A stretch of DNA of 64,000 nucleotides from Manis javanica (taxonomy: Eukaryota; Chordata; Mammalia; Pholidota; Manidae): positions 144,141,121-144,205,120 of the forward strand of contig NC_133161.1 in NCBI RefSeq assembly GCF_040802235.1, given 5' to 3'. The notes beneath the pieces were generated by a model. The model saw only the letters and a list, made by a program, of their open reading frames with translations, did not search any database and had not been told where the DNA came from. The translations under genes were made by a program, and so were the position numbers. Positions 43,626-54,941 of this stretch are shown here, in pieces (position 1 is the first letter of the stretch; each line of letters opens with the position of its first letter).

Positions 43626-43824
43626 CCCTGAAGGGCCCGGGTTCATGTGGGCTTGCCCTCTGGAGCCTGGCAGACTAACAGCATGTGCATCAAAGTCAAC
43701 ATGAGCAACATATGTGCCAAAGGATGGCGAGTGTGTCTACAGGAAATCAGCCTGGCACTGCCCTCTACGGGGACATAGAAAGAACACAACCCTCCCCTGC
43801 ATCTCAGGACACCCTGCAGCATCT

Positions 43825-43900
43825 ACGTACATTGTTAAATGAGAACAAATGAAAGAGCCTGGCACAGTGCCTGACCCAGAGCAGCTACTCCAGAAGGGCC
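43825..43900 (+). mobile_element. MIR SINE 3' end
   Basis: 'gttaaatgagaacaaatgaa' and 'agcctggcacagtgcctgac' match the MIR 3' portion. Confidence 0.7.
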
Positions 43901-44394
43901 TGGTTCCCTCCCTTCTCCTCTCATGCCCTGAATGTTTGTCCTTATCTTAGAGAATGGTGGAGATGGGGGAACTGGAAAGAGGAGAGGGAAGAACAAGGTC
44001 AGGGAGGCTGGGAGAGTAAGAGGGACCACAGCTGCCACCATTCATCACCTTCCTTGGCAACCTGCATCTTGTGACTCAGCATCTGTGATAGTGATAAAGG
44101 CTGCTGGAGGGATGGAGGTGACATAGTCACGGGCAGGATGTGATCGCAGGGGGAGGGGGAGGCAAAGTTGAGTCCTGCTTTCAGGGTTTAATCTCAGTTG
44201 GATACACAGACATGAACATTGTCATTCTGCAGGCTGCAGAGCCCCCTCATCCTGCTGCCGCCCCATCTGTGCTCCGGCTGCAGCCCCTCTGTCTATTCCC
44301 CATGGCCAAGCAGCACAAGGAAGGCAACTGCCAGTTAATGTTTTACACATTAGAACTTCAGGAAGCCATCGCATTAGGGGGCAGGGACTGCGTG
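43901..44394. other. Unique sequence, no gene recognised
   Basis: Nothing recognised. Confidence 0.4.
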
Positions 44395-44665
44395 ATGAGG
44401 CTAACTGGTGTAGTGGAAAGTGCATGAGATGGCCTAGGACACATCTGCCCGTTCCCCATCCCCACACAGGACCTGCTTGCTGAATGAGTGGGCATTGGTT
44501 GGTTCCCAGCAAACCAGCTAGCTGTGTGACCTCTCACAACTCACATCTCCTCTCTGGGCCTCTGTTCCATCATCTGTGCAATGACCAGCTTGGATTACAA
44601 GATCCCCAAAGCCCCGGCTGGCTCCAACAGTCTGTGCTTCTCTGATTCTATACGCTCTTTGCACA
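44395..44665 (+). mobile_element. MIR-type SINE with variant tail, interrupted
   Basis: The 5' part 'gtgtagtggaaagtgcatga' is separated by extra sequence from the core 'agctgtgtgacctctcacaa' and 'gggcctctgttccatcatct'. The tail 'gctggctccaacagtctgtg' to 'ctctgattctatac' is the same variant as at 39285-39405. Confidence 0.75.
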
Positions 44666-44949
44666 TCCCAGCAGATGGCCAACAGCAATAGTCATTGGTT
44701 GAGCTGGTTCCCACCAATTCCCTGTAAGAAATGAGCACATACAGCAAATGCTCTTTTTGGTTCCTATCCATGCAACAGCCACTGTTGATAATTAAAATTC
44801 TGAATTATCAACTGTTTTCATTATAAGCAAGAAAGGGGAGAGCAGAGCAGAGCACAGCAGAATTGCAGGTGGGCTCTTTACAAGTCTCCTGTTCTGCACT
44901 CACTGCTTCCTCTCACCTTTAAACATCCAAACACTTCTCTCCCTCTCTC

Positions 44950-45565
44950 TCAGTTAAACATCGTAATAGGCAGAATTCCAAGGTGACCTCAAGATTCTTG
45001 CCTCCTTGCATATACACCCTGTATAATTCTCTCCCCAGAAGTGTGGGTGGCACTCATGAGTATCATGGGTTAACTAAGCTCTCAAGTTGATTTTGCGTTA
45101 ATGGGAAGACGATCAATGGGTGGGCCTGACATAATCAGGTGAAAGCCCATACAACAGGGACTGGCCCTTCCTGGGGAGAAAGACATTCTCCTGGACACCT
45201 CAAAGAAGTAAGCTGCCCTGATGGGAGCAAGCCTGTGACAGTGCTACATATCAAGAAACTGGGCGGCCTCTAGGAGCCAAGAGAGACCCTTGGATGACAG
45301 CCAGCAAGAAATGGGACTTCAATCCTACAACCACAAGGAACTGAATTCTCCCAACAACCACATGAGCTTGAAAGAGGACCCTGCGCTCCAGAAAGGAGCA
45401 CAGACCAGCCAACACCTAGATTTCAGCTTTGTGAGATCTTCAGCAAAGGACTCAGGTGGGCTGGGCTTGGACTCCAGACCCACAGAAACTGAGATGATAA
45501 AATTGTATGTTGTTTTAAACTATAAGTTTGTGGTAATTTTCTATTCAGGAATAAAAAGTAAACAC
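44950..45565 (+). mobile_element. MLT1 (MaLR) solo LTR
   Basis: Plus MLT1, near full length: 'gtaataggcagaattccaag', 'gacctcaagattcttgcctc', 'gggcctgacataatcaggtg' and 'atgataaaattgtatgttgt', then 'tttaaactataagtttgtgg'. The 3' end lies near 45565. Confidence 0.92.
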
Positions 45566-46924
45566 AAATATATAACCACACACAGTACCTCCTAGGAGGA
45601 TTTTGCCCATATGTCACTCTAATGCCAAACAAATGTAGCCTGCTTTCTCTGCTGTTTGTGCATTGATAAAGACCCCTTCCCCTGACCCCAGCTGCCAAGA
45701 CTGGGCTACAAAAGCAAACCATTACTCCACCCAGGGAGGAAATGCCTTCTCCCCTATGAAGGAGATGACATCTGTCCAGCTCAGTGCCAACACAGGATGG
45801 CAGAGGCCACCCCAAGGGACAAGTGACCTTCTATTTCTCCCAGCCAATCTGATAATGGCATGCAAATGACTCTATTAGCTTCCAGGCCAATTGACAGCCA
45901 AGCCACGTGTTCTGTAAATTGCCTCCAGGAGGTTGCCTACTCCCACCTCCTATAACGGAACACCTTGGCACCTAGTGAAGATGCCTGACCTCTGCCCTTC
46001 CTCCTCCTGTGTTCGCCCTCCTGCACCCCACCTGCCTGCCCCAAGGGGCATGCGCCCTTACTGCCTCCACCTGCCACTTCTGCCTTACTGCAGCAGAAGC
46101 CTCATCCAATGTGACACCAGAGGGCAAGGGGACAGGGAACGCAGCTGAGGCTTTGGAATGTGCCACACCAAGGCCCAGGGGATGAGGGTGGCATACAGAC
46201 CCAATCCACCTTACCCAAGCACCCCTCCATACCCCTCCGTTCCCACCCCATGTACCCTATGCCCTTCCCAATCTGCATAGGTCAAGGGTAAGCCAGGAGA
46301 ATTTCCAGAGACAAGCACATTCTATGGCCCAGTCCCAGAGCCTAAAGTCTCTTTATCCACCTCACACCTCTCCCCTGACTCTACCAAGAGGGTAGCTGTC
46401 CCCAAGCCCCTGAGCAGAGGCATCTGCTGATTCAGCTTCCCTGGTAAGTGGCCCAGCAATTCTGTTTCCCTGTCTTCCTTTTCCCCACATCTGGTCCCCA
46501 CCACCCCATGGACCAGACAAGAAGAAATGGGGTTAGTTGGGGCAGTGAGGTTTCTGGGAGGTCTCTTAGGAGATTTCTTATTCAAGGAGATCTTGAAAGA
46601 CCCCTGTGGCTTATCTTCTTATTAGAAGTAGCACTGACCTTATCTCTGGGTAGTTGAGAAACACAGGAGTAGAGGGAAAAGGAATTGGTTCCTAAGCCAC
46701 TGGCCTTGAGGAAGGACTTGTTGGCTTGACTTAGCATCCCTGGGGCTTGTGTCTGCACATCCACAAATGTCCCACCCTCCGAGGCTGGGATCCTGAACAC
46801 AGAATTCACCACCACCCCCTCCAGTGCTTCTGGGTCCATCCACACCAAGCACGCCCTCCTTCTCTGAACTGAGAAGACCTTTCACTTCCCCTGCCTCTGC
46901 AAGACTGCAAGTGAGGTCTCTTGG
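45566..46924. other. Unique sequence with a motif-rich stretch, no gene recognised
   Basis: The stretch 45840-45935 is listed separately. Apart from it I see no repeat or exon. The 156-codon minus frame at 46640-47110 runs into MER5A and MIR sequence. Confidence 0.4.
45844..45909. promoter_or_regulatory. Candidate enhancer: CCAAT pair, octamer, E-box
   Basis: Within 66 bp: CCAAT at 45844-45848 and 45887-45891, the POU octamer ATGCAAAT at 45860-45867, and the palindromic E-box CACGTG at 45904-45909. The DNA is unique. Factor names follow from known binding words; activity is inference. Confidence 0.3.
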
Positions 46925-47020
46925 TGATGCACAGTTAAAGATGCAGACTCCTAGCCTGGTTAATGAGCTTCCCAAGTGGGACTCAGGCATGTTGAAGTTT
47001 GAGACCCAGTGTCTAGTTTC
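46925..47020 (+). mobile_element. MER5A-type hAT remnant
   Basis: 'agttaaagatgcagactcct', 'agcctggttaatgagcttcc' and 'caggcatgttgaagtttgag' fit MER5A arms with a deleted centre. Confidence 0.6.
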
Positions 47021-47119
47021 TCTGCTGGCGTTATTCTTACACTTGGCTACCAAGTAAAGACACACCCAGAGATAAAACCATGTAGGTGCAAGATCAGATG
47101 TTTGATCCACTTCTTGGGC

Positions 47120-47225
47120 ATAGAGTACTTACTGGGCAGTTTACTTAACCTCTCTGAGCCGCGGTTTTCACAGGTACAGAATGGGACTATCCATGTCACA
47201 GTGTCTTATAAAGATTAAAATAGCA
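47120..47225 (+). mobile_element. MIR SINE
   Basis: 'gcagtttacttaacctctct', 'gagccgcggttttcacaggt' and 'cttataaagattaaaatagc' follow the plus MIR. Confidence 0.85.
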
Positions 47226-47404
47226 TCTTTTCATTCCACAATTATTACCTGAGCTCATACTCTGTGCCAAGTTCAAAGATAAAATGATAGTCTCTGTCCT
47301 TCTGGAGTTCAGTCTTATAAGGGAAAGGCATACACAAAATAAACAAAAAGTTAGGGAAATAAATAGGAATGTATTACATAATGTAAAGGGCTACACAAGG
47401 AATT
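47226..47404 (-). mobile_element. L2 LINE 3' end
   Basis: 'tcattccacaattattacct', 'gagctcatactctgtgccaa' and 'tgtccttctggagttcagtc' are reverse L2. 'ataaacaaaaagttagggaa' continues the consensus. Confidence 0.85.
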
Positions 47405-50187
47405 AAAAATAGAGTGATGGCAAACTACCAAAGCTCACTCAAGAAGAAATAGATAACGAAGTTGCCCTTTGTCTATTAAAGAAATTGGAATTATCATTAA
47501 AAATTTCCCCACAAAGAAAATTCCAGGTCCAGATGGCTTCTCTGGGTCTACCAAGCCTTTGAGAGAAAAAATAATACCAAATCTATGCAAACTTTTCCAG
47601 AAACCTAAAGAGGAAGGAATACTTCAAAACTCATTTTATAAGGCCCGTATTACTCTGATACCAAAACCTGACAAAAACATTGTAAGAAAAACACAGACCA
47701 ACATCCCTCATGACGATAGATGCAAAAACGCTAAACCAAATTTTAGCAAATTCAACTCAACAATATAGTAAAAGGATAACACATCACCACCACCAAGCAG
47801 AGTGTATCTTAGGAATACAGGGTAGGTTTAAAATTCAAAAATCAAACAATGTAACTCATCATATTATTAGACTACAAAAGAAAAAACATAGGATCATCTC
47901 GATAGGCACAGAAAAAGCATTTGACAAAAATCCAACATCCATTCTAGATTAGAAACTCAGCAAACTGGAAATAGAAAGGAACTTCCTCAAACCACTAAAG
48001 GGCACTTATTTAAAAAAATACAGTTAACATCATATTTAATAGCGAGGGCTGAGCTTTCCTCCTTAAGATCTCTTAGGGGGAAACGAGTAAGGATGTCTGC
48101 TCTCACCATTTCTATTCACCATTGAACGGAAGGTTCCTGTCGGTGTAAACAGGCAAGAAACAGAAATAGAAAGCATCCAGATTGGAAAGGAAAAAGTAAA
48201 ATTATCTTTATTCACAGATAGCATCAATATCTACACAGAAAATCTAATAGAACCCACAAAAAAAAAGTTGTTAGAAATAACAAATGTATTTAGCAAGGTT
48301 GCAGGATACAAGTTCAATGTACAAAAATCAATTGTATTTCTGTATAACATCATCAGTCAGTTGGAAATTAAACCTTAAGAATGCCTTTTAAAATAGCATC
48401 GTAAAATATGAAATATTTAGGGATAAACATGACCAAAGATGTTCAGGATGTTCAAAGATGTTTGCAGTCACAAAATATTGCCGAGGGAAATTAAAGAGAA
48501 CCTAAAAAAATGCAAAGATATACCTGTTAGTGGATTGAAAGACTCAGTATTGTTAAGATGTCAATTCTATCTAAATTGATCTACAAATTCAATGTAATCC
48601 CAATCAGAAATCACAGCAGGATTTTTTGTAGAAATTGGCATGCTGGTTCTAAAATTTACGTGGAGAGGGAGAAGACTCAGAAGTGCCAAAACAAATTTGA
48701 AAAAGAACAAAATTGGAAACGTTCACGCTACCTGACTTCAAGTTTTATTCTAAAGCTGCAGTAATAAGACGCTGTGGTATTGGCATTAAGACAGGCAAAT
48801 AGATGCATGGAACAGGATAGCAAGACCAGGTAGATCCACACATTGTCTCATCAGTTGACGTTTTACAAAAGCAACCAAGCAAGTCAGTGGGAAAGGGACA
48901 GTATTTCAACAAATGGTGCTGAAGCATTGGATTTCATATATAAAAAACGAACTATCCATACCTCATACCATATACTTAAAAGGCAAAATTATCTTATAAA
49001 ATAAATGCAAAGTACAAAAGTTAATGCAAAATGAATCACAGGCCTAAAAGTAAAGCCTAATACTATACAACTTTAGGAAGAAAACAGAGAAATCTTCCTA
49101 ACCATCGTTAAGCCAAGATGGCAACAGTGTCTTAGATATAACCCCATAATTCATGATCCATAAGAGAAGAAACTGATACATTTGACTTCAGCAAAATTCT
49201 TTCCTTTGAAAGACACTAAGAGAATGAAAAGACAAACCAGAGATTGGGAGAAATTATTTGCAAATTATACACCTGATAACAAGGACTTGTATAGAGAATA
49301 TAAAACGTGTATCTCACAATTCAATAATAAGAAAACAAACAACCCAATTTTAAAAGAGGGGTACAAAATATTTGAACAGACTGTTCACAAAAGAAAATCT
49401 ACAAATGGCAAAGAAGCACATGAAAAGATCCTTAACATTATTAATTATTAGGAACATGCAAATTACAACCACAATGAGAAACCCACTACATAGCTACGAG
49501 GGTAGCTGAAAATAAAAAGACTAGCCATACCCATTTTTGTCGAGGATGTGGAAGAATTGGAATTCTCATACAAGGTCAGTGAGAATGTAAAATTTTACAA
49601 GCAATTTAGAAAACAGTTTGGACGGTTTCTTAAAAAGTTAAATATGACCCAGCCCTTCCTTCCACACCCAGGTACACTCCAAAGAGAACACTTGTACAGA
49701 AATGTTCATGTAGCTTTTTTATAAAAGTGAACACTTGGAAACAAACAACCTTCATGTCTGGCAATAAGCGAATGTATAAACAAATGGTGGTATATTTATG
49801 CATTAGAATGCTATTCAGCAATATAAAGGAATAAAGTACTGATACATGAATCCTGATAAGTCTCTAATTATGTTGAGGGAAAAAAGTCAGACTCTTCAAA
49901 AATAAAATTCTCTCTTCAAAAATGAAATTCTAGAAAATGCAAATTAATCTAGATACAGCAGATCAATAGCTGCTAGGAGATGGTGAGAGAAGGGCAGGAG
50001 GGGCAGAGAGGGGATTACAAAGGTGCATGAAGAAACCTTTAGGGGTGATGAATACATTTACTATCTTGAATGTGGCAATGGTTTCACAGATAGAAATATG
50101 TCAAAATTTAGCCAACTGAGCATTTTAAATATGTGCATTTTATTATATGGCAATTATATCTCAATAAAGCTAACTTTTAAAATACAG
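47405..50187 (+). mobile_element. L1M LINE, 5'-truncated, ORF2 to 3' end, broken
   Basis: The longest single element here (2.8 kb). It starts inside ORF2 just before the reverse transcriptase: the frame at 47469-47768 reads KIPGPDGF, then ARITLIPKPDK, both L1 reverse-transcriptase signatures. At 48211-48222 the catalytic FADD box reads FTDS, so the second aspartate is lost. The C-terminal region ('ccatacccatttttgtcgag', 'cattagaatgctattcagca') and the 3' UTR ('tttattatatggcaattata') end at an AATAAA-like 'tcaataaagct' near 50165. Many frameshifts separate the frames. Dead copy. Confidence 0.95.
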
Positions 50188-50189
50188 TG

Positions 50190-50560
50190 GTAGGAAGAAT
50201 GTCTCACGGCTCCCTGAGGTTAGTAATCAGGGAAGGCCTCTCTGAGGAGGTGACATTAAGCTGAGATCCAGTTGCCTGGAAGAAGCAGCCAAGCAGAGAT
50301 CTGGAGAAGAGCTTTCCAGGCAGAGAGAACAGCAAGTGCAAAGACCTCAGGAGGCAAGAAGAGTGACCTGTTTGAGAAGCAGACTGGTTCACAGTCAGAG
50401 ACGGGAAAGTGGTGCAAGTTGGGATCAAAGAGACAAGCAGACCCCTGGTCAGCGAGGCCTTTGTAGACCAGTTTAGGTTTCATTCTAAATGGGAGAGGAG
50501 TCATCAGATAGATTCTGAACAAAAGAGTGACATGATACGACTCCTGTTTTTTTTTTTAAA
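50190..50560 (-). mobile_element. L2 LINE internal part
   Basis: 'cagggaaggcctctctgagg' and 'gctttccaggcagagagaac', then 'agcaagtgcaaagacctcag' and 'gagtgacatgatacgactcc', all in reverse L2 order. Well preserved for its age. Confidence 0.88.
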
Positions 50561-50987
50561 TCATTCTATTTTGCACCAAGGGCGTATATTATCTATTAAA
50601 AATAAAATACATATTTAGAACAAGGTCATTTCACCATAACGTGGAGAACAGACTGAAAAAGAGAGCCCCATTAAAAGGCAACTGCAGACACCTGGCAGGA
50701 GGAGGCTCGGGCAGGGGCAATGGCAGTGCAGGCAGGGAGGCTGGCTTAGGGGTCTGATAGGGAGGTACAATCCAGAGCACGTGCTCGTGGGCAGGGGGCA
50801 GGTGGACAGAAAGGGGAGTTGAGGCTGGCTCCTGCCCCCAGGCGAGCAGTGGCCCTCAGGACATGGTGGCTCTCTCACCTCCAGCCACTCGACTGTCCTG
50901 TCTGCAGGGCAACCCCTCAGTGTCACCCATGCCCATCTTGCTGTGGTTGGTTGTGTGTCTGCCTCCCTCTCCAGTCAAAGAGATCTT
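50561..50987. other. Unique sequence, no gene recognised
   Basis: Nothing recognised. Confidence 0.4.
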
Positions 50988-51060
50988 CTTCCTTTCCCAG
51001 TACCTAGTACAGTGCCTGGCACAAGGCAGGCATACAATACATGTTAGTTGAGTGACTAAG
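50988..51060 (+). mobile_element. L2 LINE 3' terminus
   Basis: 'agtacctagtacagtgcctg', 'gcacaaggcaggcatacaat' and 'acatgttagttgagtga' are the L2 terminus. A weak MIR-like word follows at 51115-51150. Confidence 0.85.
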
Positions 51061-51201
51061 GGAAAGAATGAATGGTGAATTCGCTAATTAATTCATGGGC
51101 GTGCAGCAAGGGAAACACTTTAACCCACCTTGGCCTCGGTGTCAGACCTCCTCCTCCACCCTTGCCCCACCACACCCCCAGCTATACTACCCCCACCTCA
51201 G

Positions 51202-51481
51202 TTCAGTTACGATTACGGAGCCATGAAGCTGGGTCCCGTGGCAGCCTGAGTCGGGGCCCTGGGCTGGGCAGGAGAGCCAGATTCTCTGTCCTGGCAAACA
51301 CAGGTGGCGGTGGGGACAGTGCCGAGGCTGCTGTGCGGGTCCGGCTCATCCTCTGCCCCGGGAAGTGATGGGGACCAAGACTCTGGGGGTTTACCTTCCC
51401 CAAGTCTTAATAAATTGTTCCTTCCCACAGTTCCCCTCTGCCCACCACCTGAAGGAGCAGCAGCGATAGGCAGGGGGTGCC
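51202..51481 (+). repeat. 280-bp near-identical duplicate, copy A
   Basis: Direct-orientation copy of 53839-54118, aligned without gaps. There are three differences: T/C at 51208, T/C at 51282 and C/T at 51336, giving 98.9% identity. The unit runs from 'ttcagttacgattacggagc' to 'gataggcagggggtgcc'. It contains an AATAAA word (near 51409), a 'ccttcccacag' that looks like a splice acceptor, and frames open on both strands, but no domain. It is not a repeat family I know. Flanks of the two copies are unrelated. Confidence 0.95.
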
Positions 51482-51904
51482 TGCTCTCTACCCAGAAGCT
51501 GCAAGCACATGGCCAGGCCACTGGGCAGTCAGCGCTGGCCAACTCCTGCTGGCCAGCAGCAGGGCCTGACCTAGTTTGGAGCTGGCTGAGGCTGGCCAAG
51601 CCACAGCAAATGCAGCTCCTCAGATCGGCTGAGCTTGTTGGGCTCTGAGGCTGGATTCGGCTTTGAATGCCAGAAACGGGTAGAGCACGGTCCCGAGGGA
51701 TGTCTGAGAATGACAGGAGGCCGGGCTGGGGGAGCTCTTTGGAGATGCAACTCTTCCTGGGAGCCCAGCACCTAATGTCCAAGACCCTTAAGGGCCTCCT
51801 GGACTGCGGGCTCTGAGCCCTGTCTCGCCCTGTCCCATGGGGAGGTGTTGGGGGGCACTGGGGAAGGAATAGGATATAGGGAGGGTTCCTTGAGCTTAAG
51901 TTCC
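51482..51904. other. Unique sequence, no gene recognised
   Basis: Right flank of copy A. The plus frame starting in copy A (51304-51648) and the minus frame 51213-51782 run on into this stretch but show no domain. Confidence 0.4.
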
Positions 51905-52620
51905 TTTCCCATGGCCCTACTCATGGATTCGTTTATTAATTCAAGCATTTCCAAACTGATTAAATACCAGCAATGTAGGTCAAGTACAAAGTTATTGCCA
52001 AGGGTCCTGAGGCGATGAAGACATTGTCTCCGCCCTCAGTTACTCACTGTCAAGAGTCATGGAGAAACATCAATGAACAAGCAAAATGTAAGCAGACAGT
52101 AGCTGCGTGGAGATGTGTACCCCAATGGGTGGTATTTCAGTGGGCACAGAAGCCAGGGGAGGCCTCCCAGCAGAGGGGGACCTTGAAAGGGGGTGTGAAG
52201 GATGTGTAGCATCGTTCTACATGGTGACAGGGGATGACAGTCAACCCTGGCAGGAGGTCAGCACATGCCAAGACCCAAGATGACAGCGAGCATGGTGTGT
52301 CCGGGGTTACGCTGTTCACACAGCCTTCTTGGGGGACTAGGGAGAGCCAGGCAGCAGGAGAGAGCAGGGCTGCACCCCGATGCGCCGTGGTGTCGTGATT
52401 AAAAGTTGGATGTGGTCCTGTTAGCAATGGGGAGCTATCGAAGGCTCCAGAGCAGGGAGGAGATGTGGTCAGCAGTTAAGGCGCTGGCAGCCTGGGGGAT
52501 GCGATAGGGGCAGGCAGGAGCGCTGAGGCCGCAGGCGGGCAGGGCACTGGGAAGGCTGGAGTCTGGGAAGGCAGTGATGAGGTCAGGGATAAGGCCTGGA
52601 AAGGAGGGCTGGGCCAGACC
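51905..52620 (-). mobile_element. L2 LINE, long copy
   Basis: Reverse L2 from its terminus ('ggattcgtttattaattcaa') through 'aggcctcccagcagaggggg', 'ttggatgtggtcctgttagc' and 'gagcagggaggagatgtggt', to 'gcagtgatgaggtcagg'. About 700 bp, partly decayed in the centre. Confidence 0.8.
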
Positions 52621-53619
52621 CTGAGGGGTGGTCAGGAAGGCCTTGGGAGGAGGGGAGGCATGCAGCAGCTCTACGTTCTGTGGCTCAGCTTGTGCCCGGC
52701 TCACACTCTCTACCCCTCCACCCCTCACTCCGCATCCTGGGTACCCTACTTGGGCCACATTCTGTCCAAAACACCTTCTTCCCCAGGATGTGGATGTGTG
52801 GCCTCTCTGATACCCCTTCACTGCCCACCCCGCCCTCCTGCTGTGGACTGAGGAAGCGGGGAGGGTGGCGGGGACAAAGCTAAGGTTAAGCAAAGCAGGA
52901 GGGGAACTGTGCTGCTGGGCAGGGTGGTGCCAGGCAACCCCAAGGGCAGAACCAGGCCTGCTCTTTCCAGCAGGCAAGGTCTGAGCTTGCTCCCCATTGC
53001 CACATTGATCCTGCTGGGCATCGCCTCTGAGCTGAGCCTACAGAGAGGGACTGATGGGCCCTTGAAGCCCAGACTTTCCCCACCGAACAATGCAATAGGA
53101 GCCTGGGTCCCTGGGGGCCAGATGGAACTATTAAGGGATCCAGGCTTCCTTCCTGCAGTTGAAGCCTCGGTGCCTGGGAAGTGGTGCCTCTTGAATGCTG
53201 GTCATCCTAACTGTACCCCCAGGGGTCAGGAATGCCACCACATATGGCACCCAACAGGAGGAAAAGAGAGCAGGGCAGGCAGCTGACCTCTTGGCTAGGG
53301 GGAGCGGGTCCTGAGGGCTGCCTGATACAGTGTGACCAGCAGGCCCCCACGGCAGCACAAGTATCCACGTCATGGTAACTGACTCTGACATCTCCTCCCT
53401 GACATCCCTGGTGCGTGCCTCCCCGAGCCACTCTATCCCTGGGGACCCGGGGGTCAGGGCCAGGCAAGGGAGGGCCCCAAGGCCCACTGCTGCCACTGCC
53501 GGTTTCCACTGCAGGGGCAGGCCCGCCCTAGAGTCCACGTGGGCCCGTGAGGCGGCTGGGACACAGGGAAGGACAGCATCGTGTGGGGGAGGGCCCTGGA
53601 GTTACGCGGCTGAGGCAGG
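52621..53619. other. Unique GC-rich sequence, no gene recognised
   Basis: Overlapping frames on both strands (for example 52909-53286 plus, 53131-53538 minus). No domain, exon or repeat recognised. Confidence 0.45.
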
Positions 53620-53836
53620 CGAAGAAAGGCAAGCTGGTGTGATAGCACCCTGGAAATACGGACCCCAGGTCTCCCCACAGCTGGGACGCTCACTTTGTGC
53701 AGGTCCCTTAACCTCCATGAACTTCAGAATCTTCATCTATAAATGTTGGGGGTGGGGCATCCCTACCCACAGGGTTCCTGTGGAAAACTAAGTGGATACG
53801 CACAGGAGAGCTCATTGGAAAAGAAATGCTAAACAA
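53620..53836 (+). mobile_element. MIR SINE
   Basis: 'tttgtgcaggtcccttaacc' and 'tcagaatcttcatctataaa', then 'ggttcctgtggaaaactaag', are the plus MIR. It ends where copy B of the 280-bp duplicate starts, so copy B sits at or just past the MIR 3' end. Confidence 0.75.
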
Positions 53837-53838
53837 CA

Positions 53839-54118
53839 TTCAGTCACGATTACGGAGCCATGAAGCTGGGTCCCGTGGCAGCCTGAGTCGGGGCCCTGGG
53901 CTGGGCAGGAGAGCCAGACTCTCTGTCCTGGCAAACACAGGTGGCGGTGGGGACAGTGCCGAGGCTGCTGTGTGGGTCCGGCTCATCCTCTGCCCCGGGA
54001 AGTGATGGGGACCAAGACTCTGGGGGTTTACCTTCCCCAAGTCTTAATAAATTGTTCCTTCCCACAGTTCCCCTCTGCCCACCACCTGAAGGAGCAGCAG
54101 CGATAGGCAGGGGGTGCC
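53839..54118 (+). repeat. 280-bp near-identical duplicate, copy B
   Basis: Second copy, exactly 2637 bp downstream of copy A at every aligned base. Left flank is MIR-derived and right flank is unique, unlike copy A. No poly(A) tail and no evident target-site duplication are visible at either end, so simple LINE-driven retroposition is not supported. Confidence 0.95.
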
Positions 54119-54284
54119 CCAGAACCACAGATACCCCCATCACCAAGCCCTCTCATCCAGAGGGTTCTGATGGGCAGCTTTACAACCTACCCTACCTTTA
54201 AGAACCAGACCATCCTTCTTAGGGAAACTGCCCTCTGAGTTACAGTGTATCAAGCGAAACTAAGTAGCAAAACTGAGTACCCAT

Positions 54285-54512
54285 AATATGCCCAGTAATA
54301 ACGATAAATAGTTACTAGCATTTGACTGCACTATACAATTTACACAGCCCCTCCACATTTAACTATCTCCTTCAACTCTCACTGCACACCTAGGAAGTAC
54401 ATGCTAAATTATTATCCCCATTTTCCCGGTGAGGGGACTACAGAGAACGTACTCACCTTAGCTCACACAGCTCTGCGCAGCAAAGCCAGGCTCTGAGCTC
54501 CCTCCCATCCCA
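54285..54512 (-). mobile_element. MIR SINE
   Basis: 'ataaatagttactagcattt', 'ctaaattattatccccattt', 'ttagctcacacagctctgcg' and 'aagccaggctctgagctccc' give reverse MIR, near full length. Confidence 0.88.
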
Positions 54513-54529
54513 CTGCAACACGAGCCGGC

Positions 54530-54735
54530 GACACCATCTGAGCGCCTGCAACATGCAGGCATTGTGGCAGCTGCTGTGACACACGCAATGAGCACAACAC
54601 GGACTCTTGGGACACAGAGAAGAACAACGGACTACAGAACCACACCACTTCTCTCCAGGAAGGAACCTCTCTGGTATGTAACTCAGGCTCCACATTTCAT
54701 AGATGAGGAAAGTGAGCCGCAGACAGGGGCTTCGA
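54530..54735 (-). mobile_element. L2 scrap followed by MIR scrap
   Basis: 'tgagcgcctgcaacatgcag' to 'gacacacgcaatgagcacaa' is reverse L2 (54535-54625). 'catttcatagatgaggaaag' (54690-54715) is reverse MIR. Confidence 0.6.
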
Positions 54736-54738
54736 GGC

Positions 54739-54941
54739 CAGGGGTCAGCAAACATTTTCTGTAAAACACCCAAGTAAATATTTTAGGCTTTATGTCTCTG
54801 CAGCATTTTATTCTTTGATAAATTTATTTTTTACAACCCACCCCTTTAAAAATGTAGAAGTTATTCTTAGCTGGAGGGTTATACAAAGTAGGCTGGCTGC
54901 AGGCAGGACTGGGCCCGCGGGCTGTAGTTTGCCAACCCCTG
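54739..54941 (+). mobile_element. Charlie-type hAT element (MER58/Charlie7-like)
   Basis: Starts 'caggggtcagcaaacatttt' and ends with the inverted complement 'gtttgccaacccctg', giving terminal inverted repeats of about 15 bp. The body has 'aaatattttaggctttatgt' and 'gggcccgcgggctgtag'. The flanking 8-mers TTCGAGGC (left) and TTCTAGGG (right) agree at 6 of 8 positions, as expected of an old 8-bp hAT target duplication. Confidence 0.88.

Noticed and set aside
47469-47768. 99-codon frame with PGPDGF
   Set aside because: Not a gene: it is L1 ORF2 reverse-transcriptase remnant in a dead element.
51213-51782. 189-codon minus frame covering copy A of the 280-bp duplicate
   Set aside because: Shared codons in copy B follow from the recent duplication and do not show coding constraint. 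One of the three changes (C/T at 51336) falls at a CpG, where change is common without selection.
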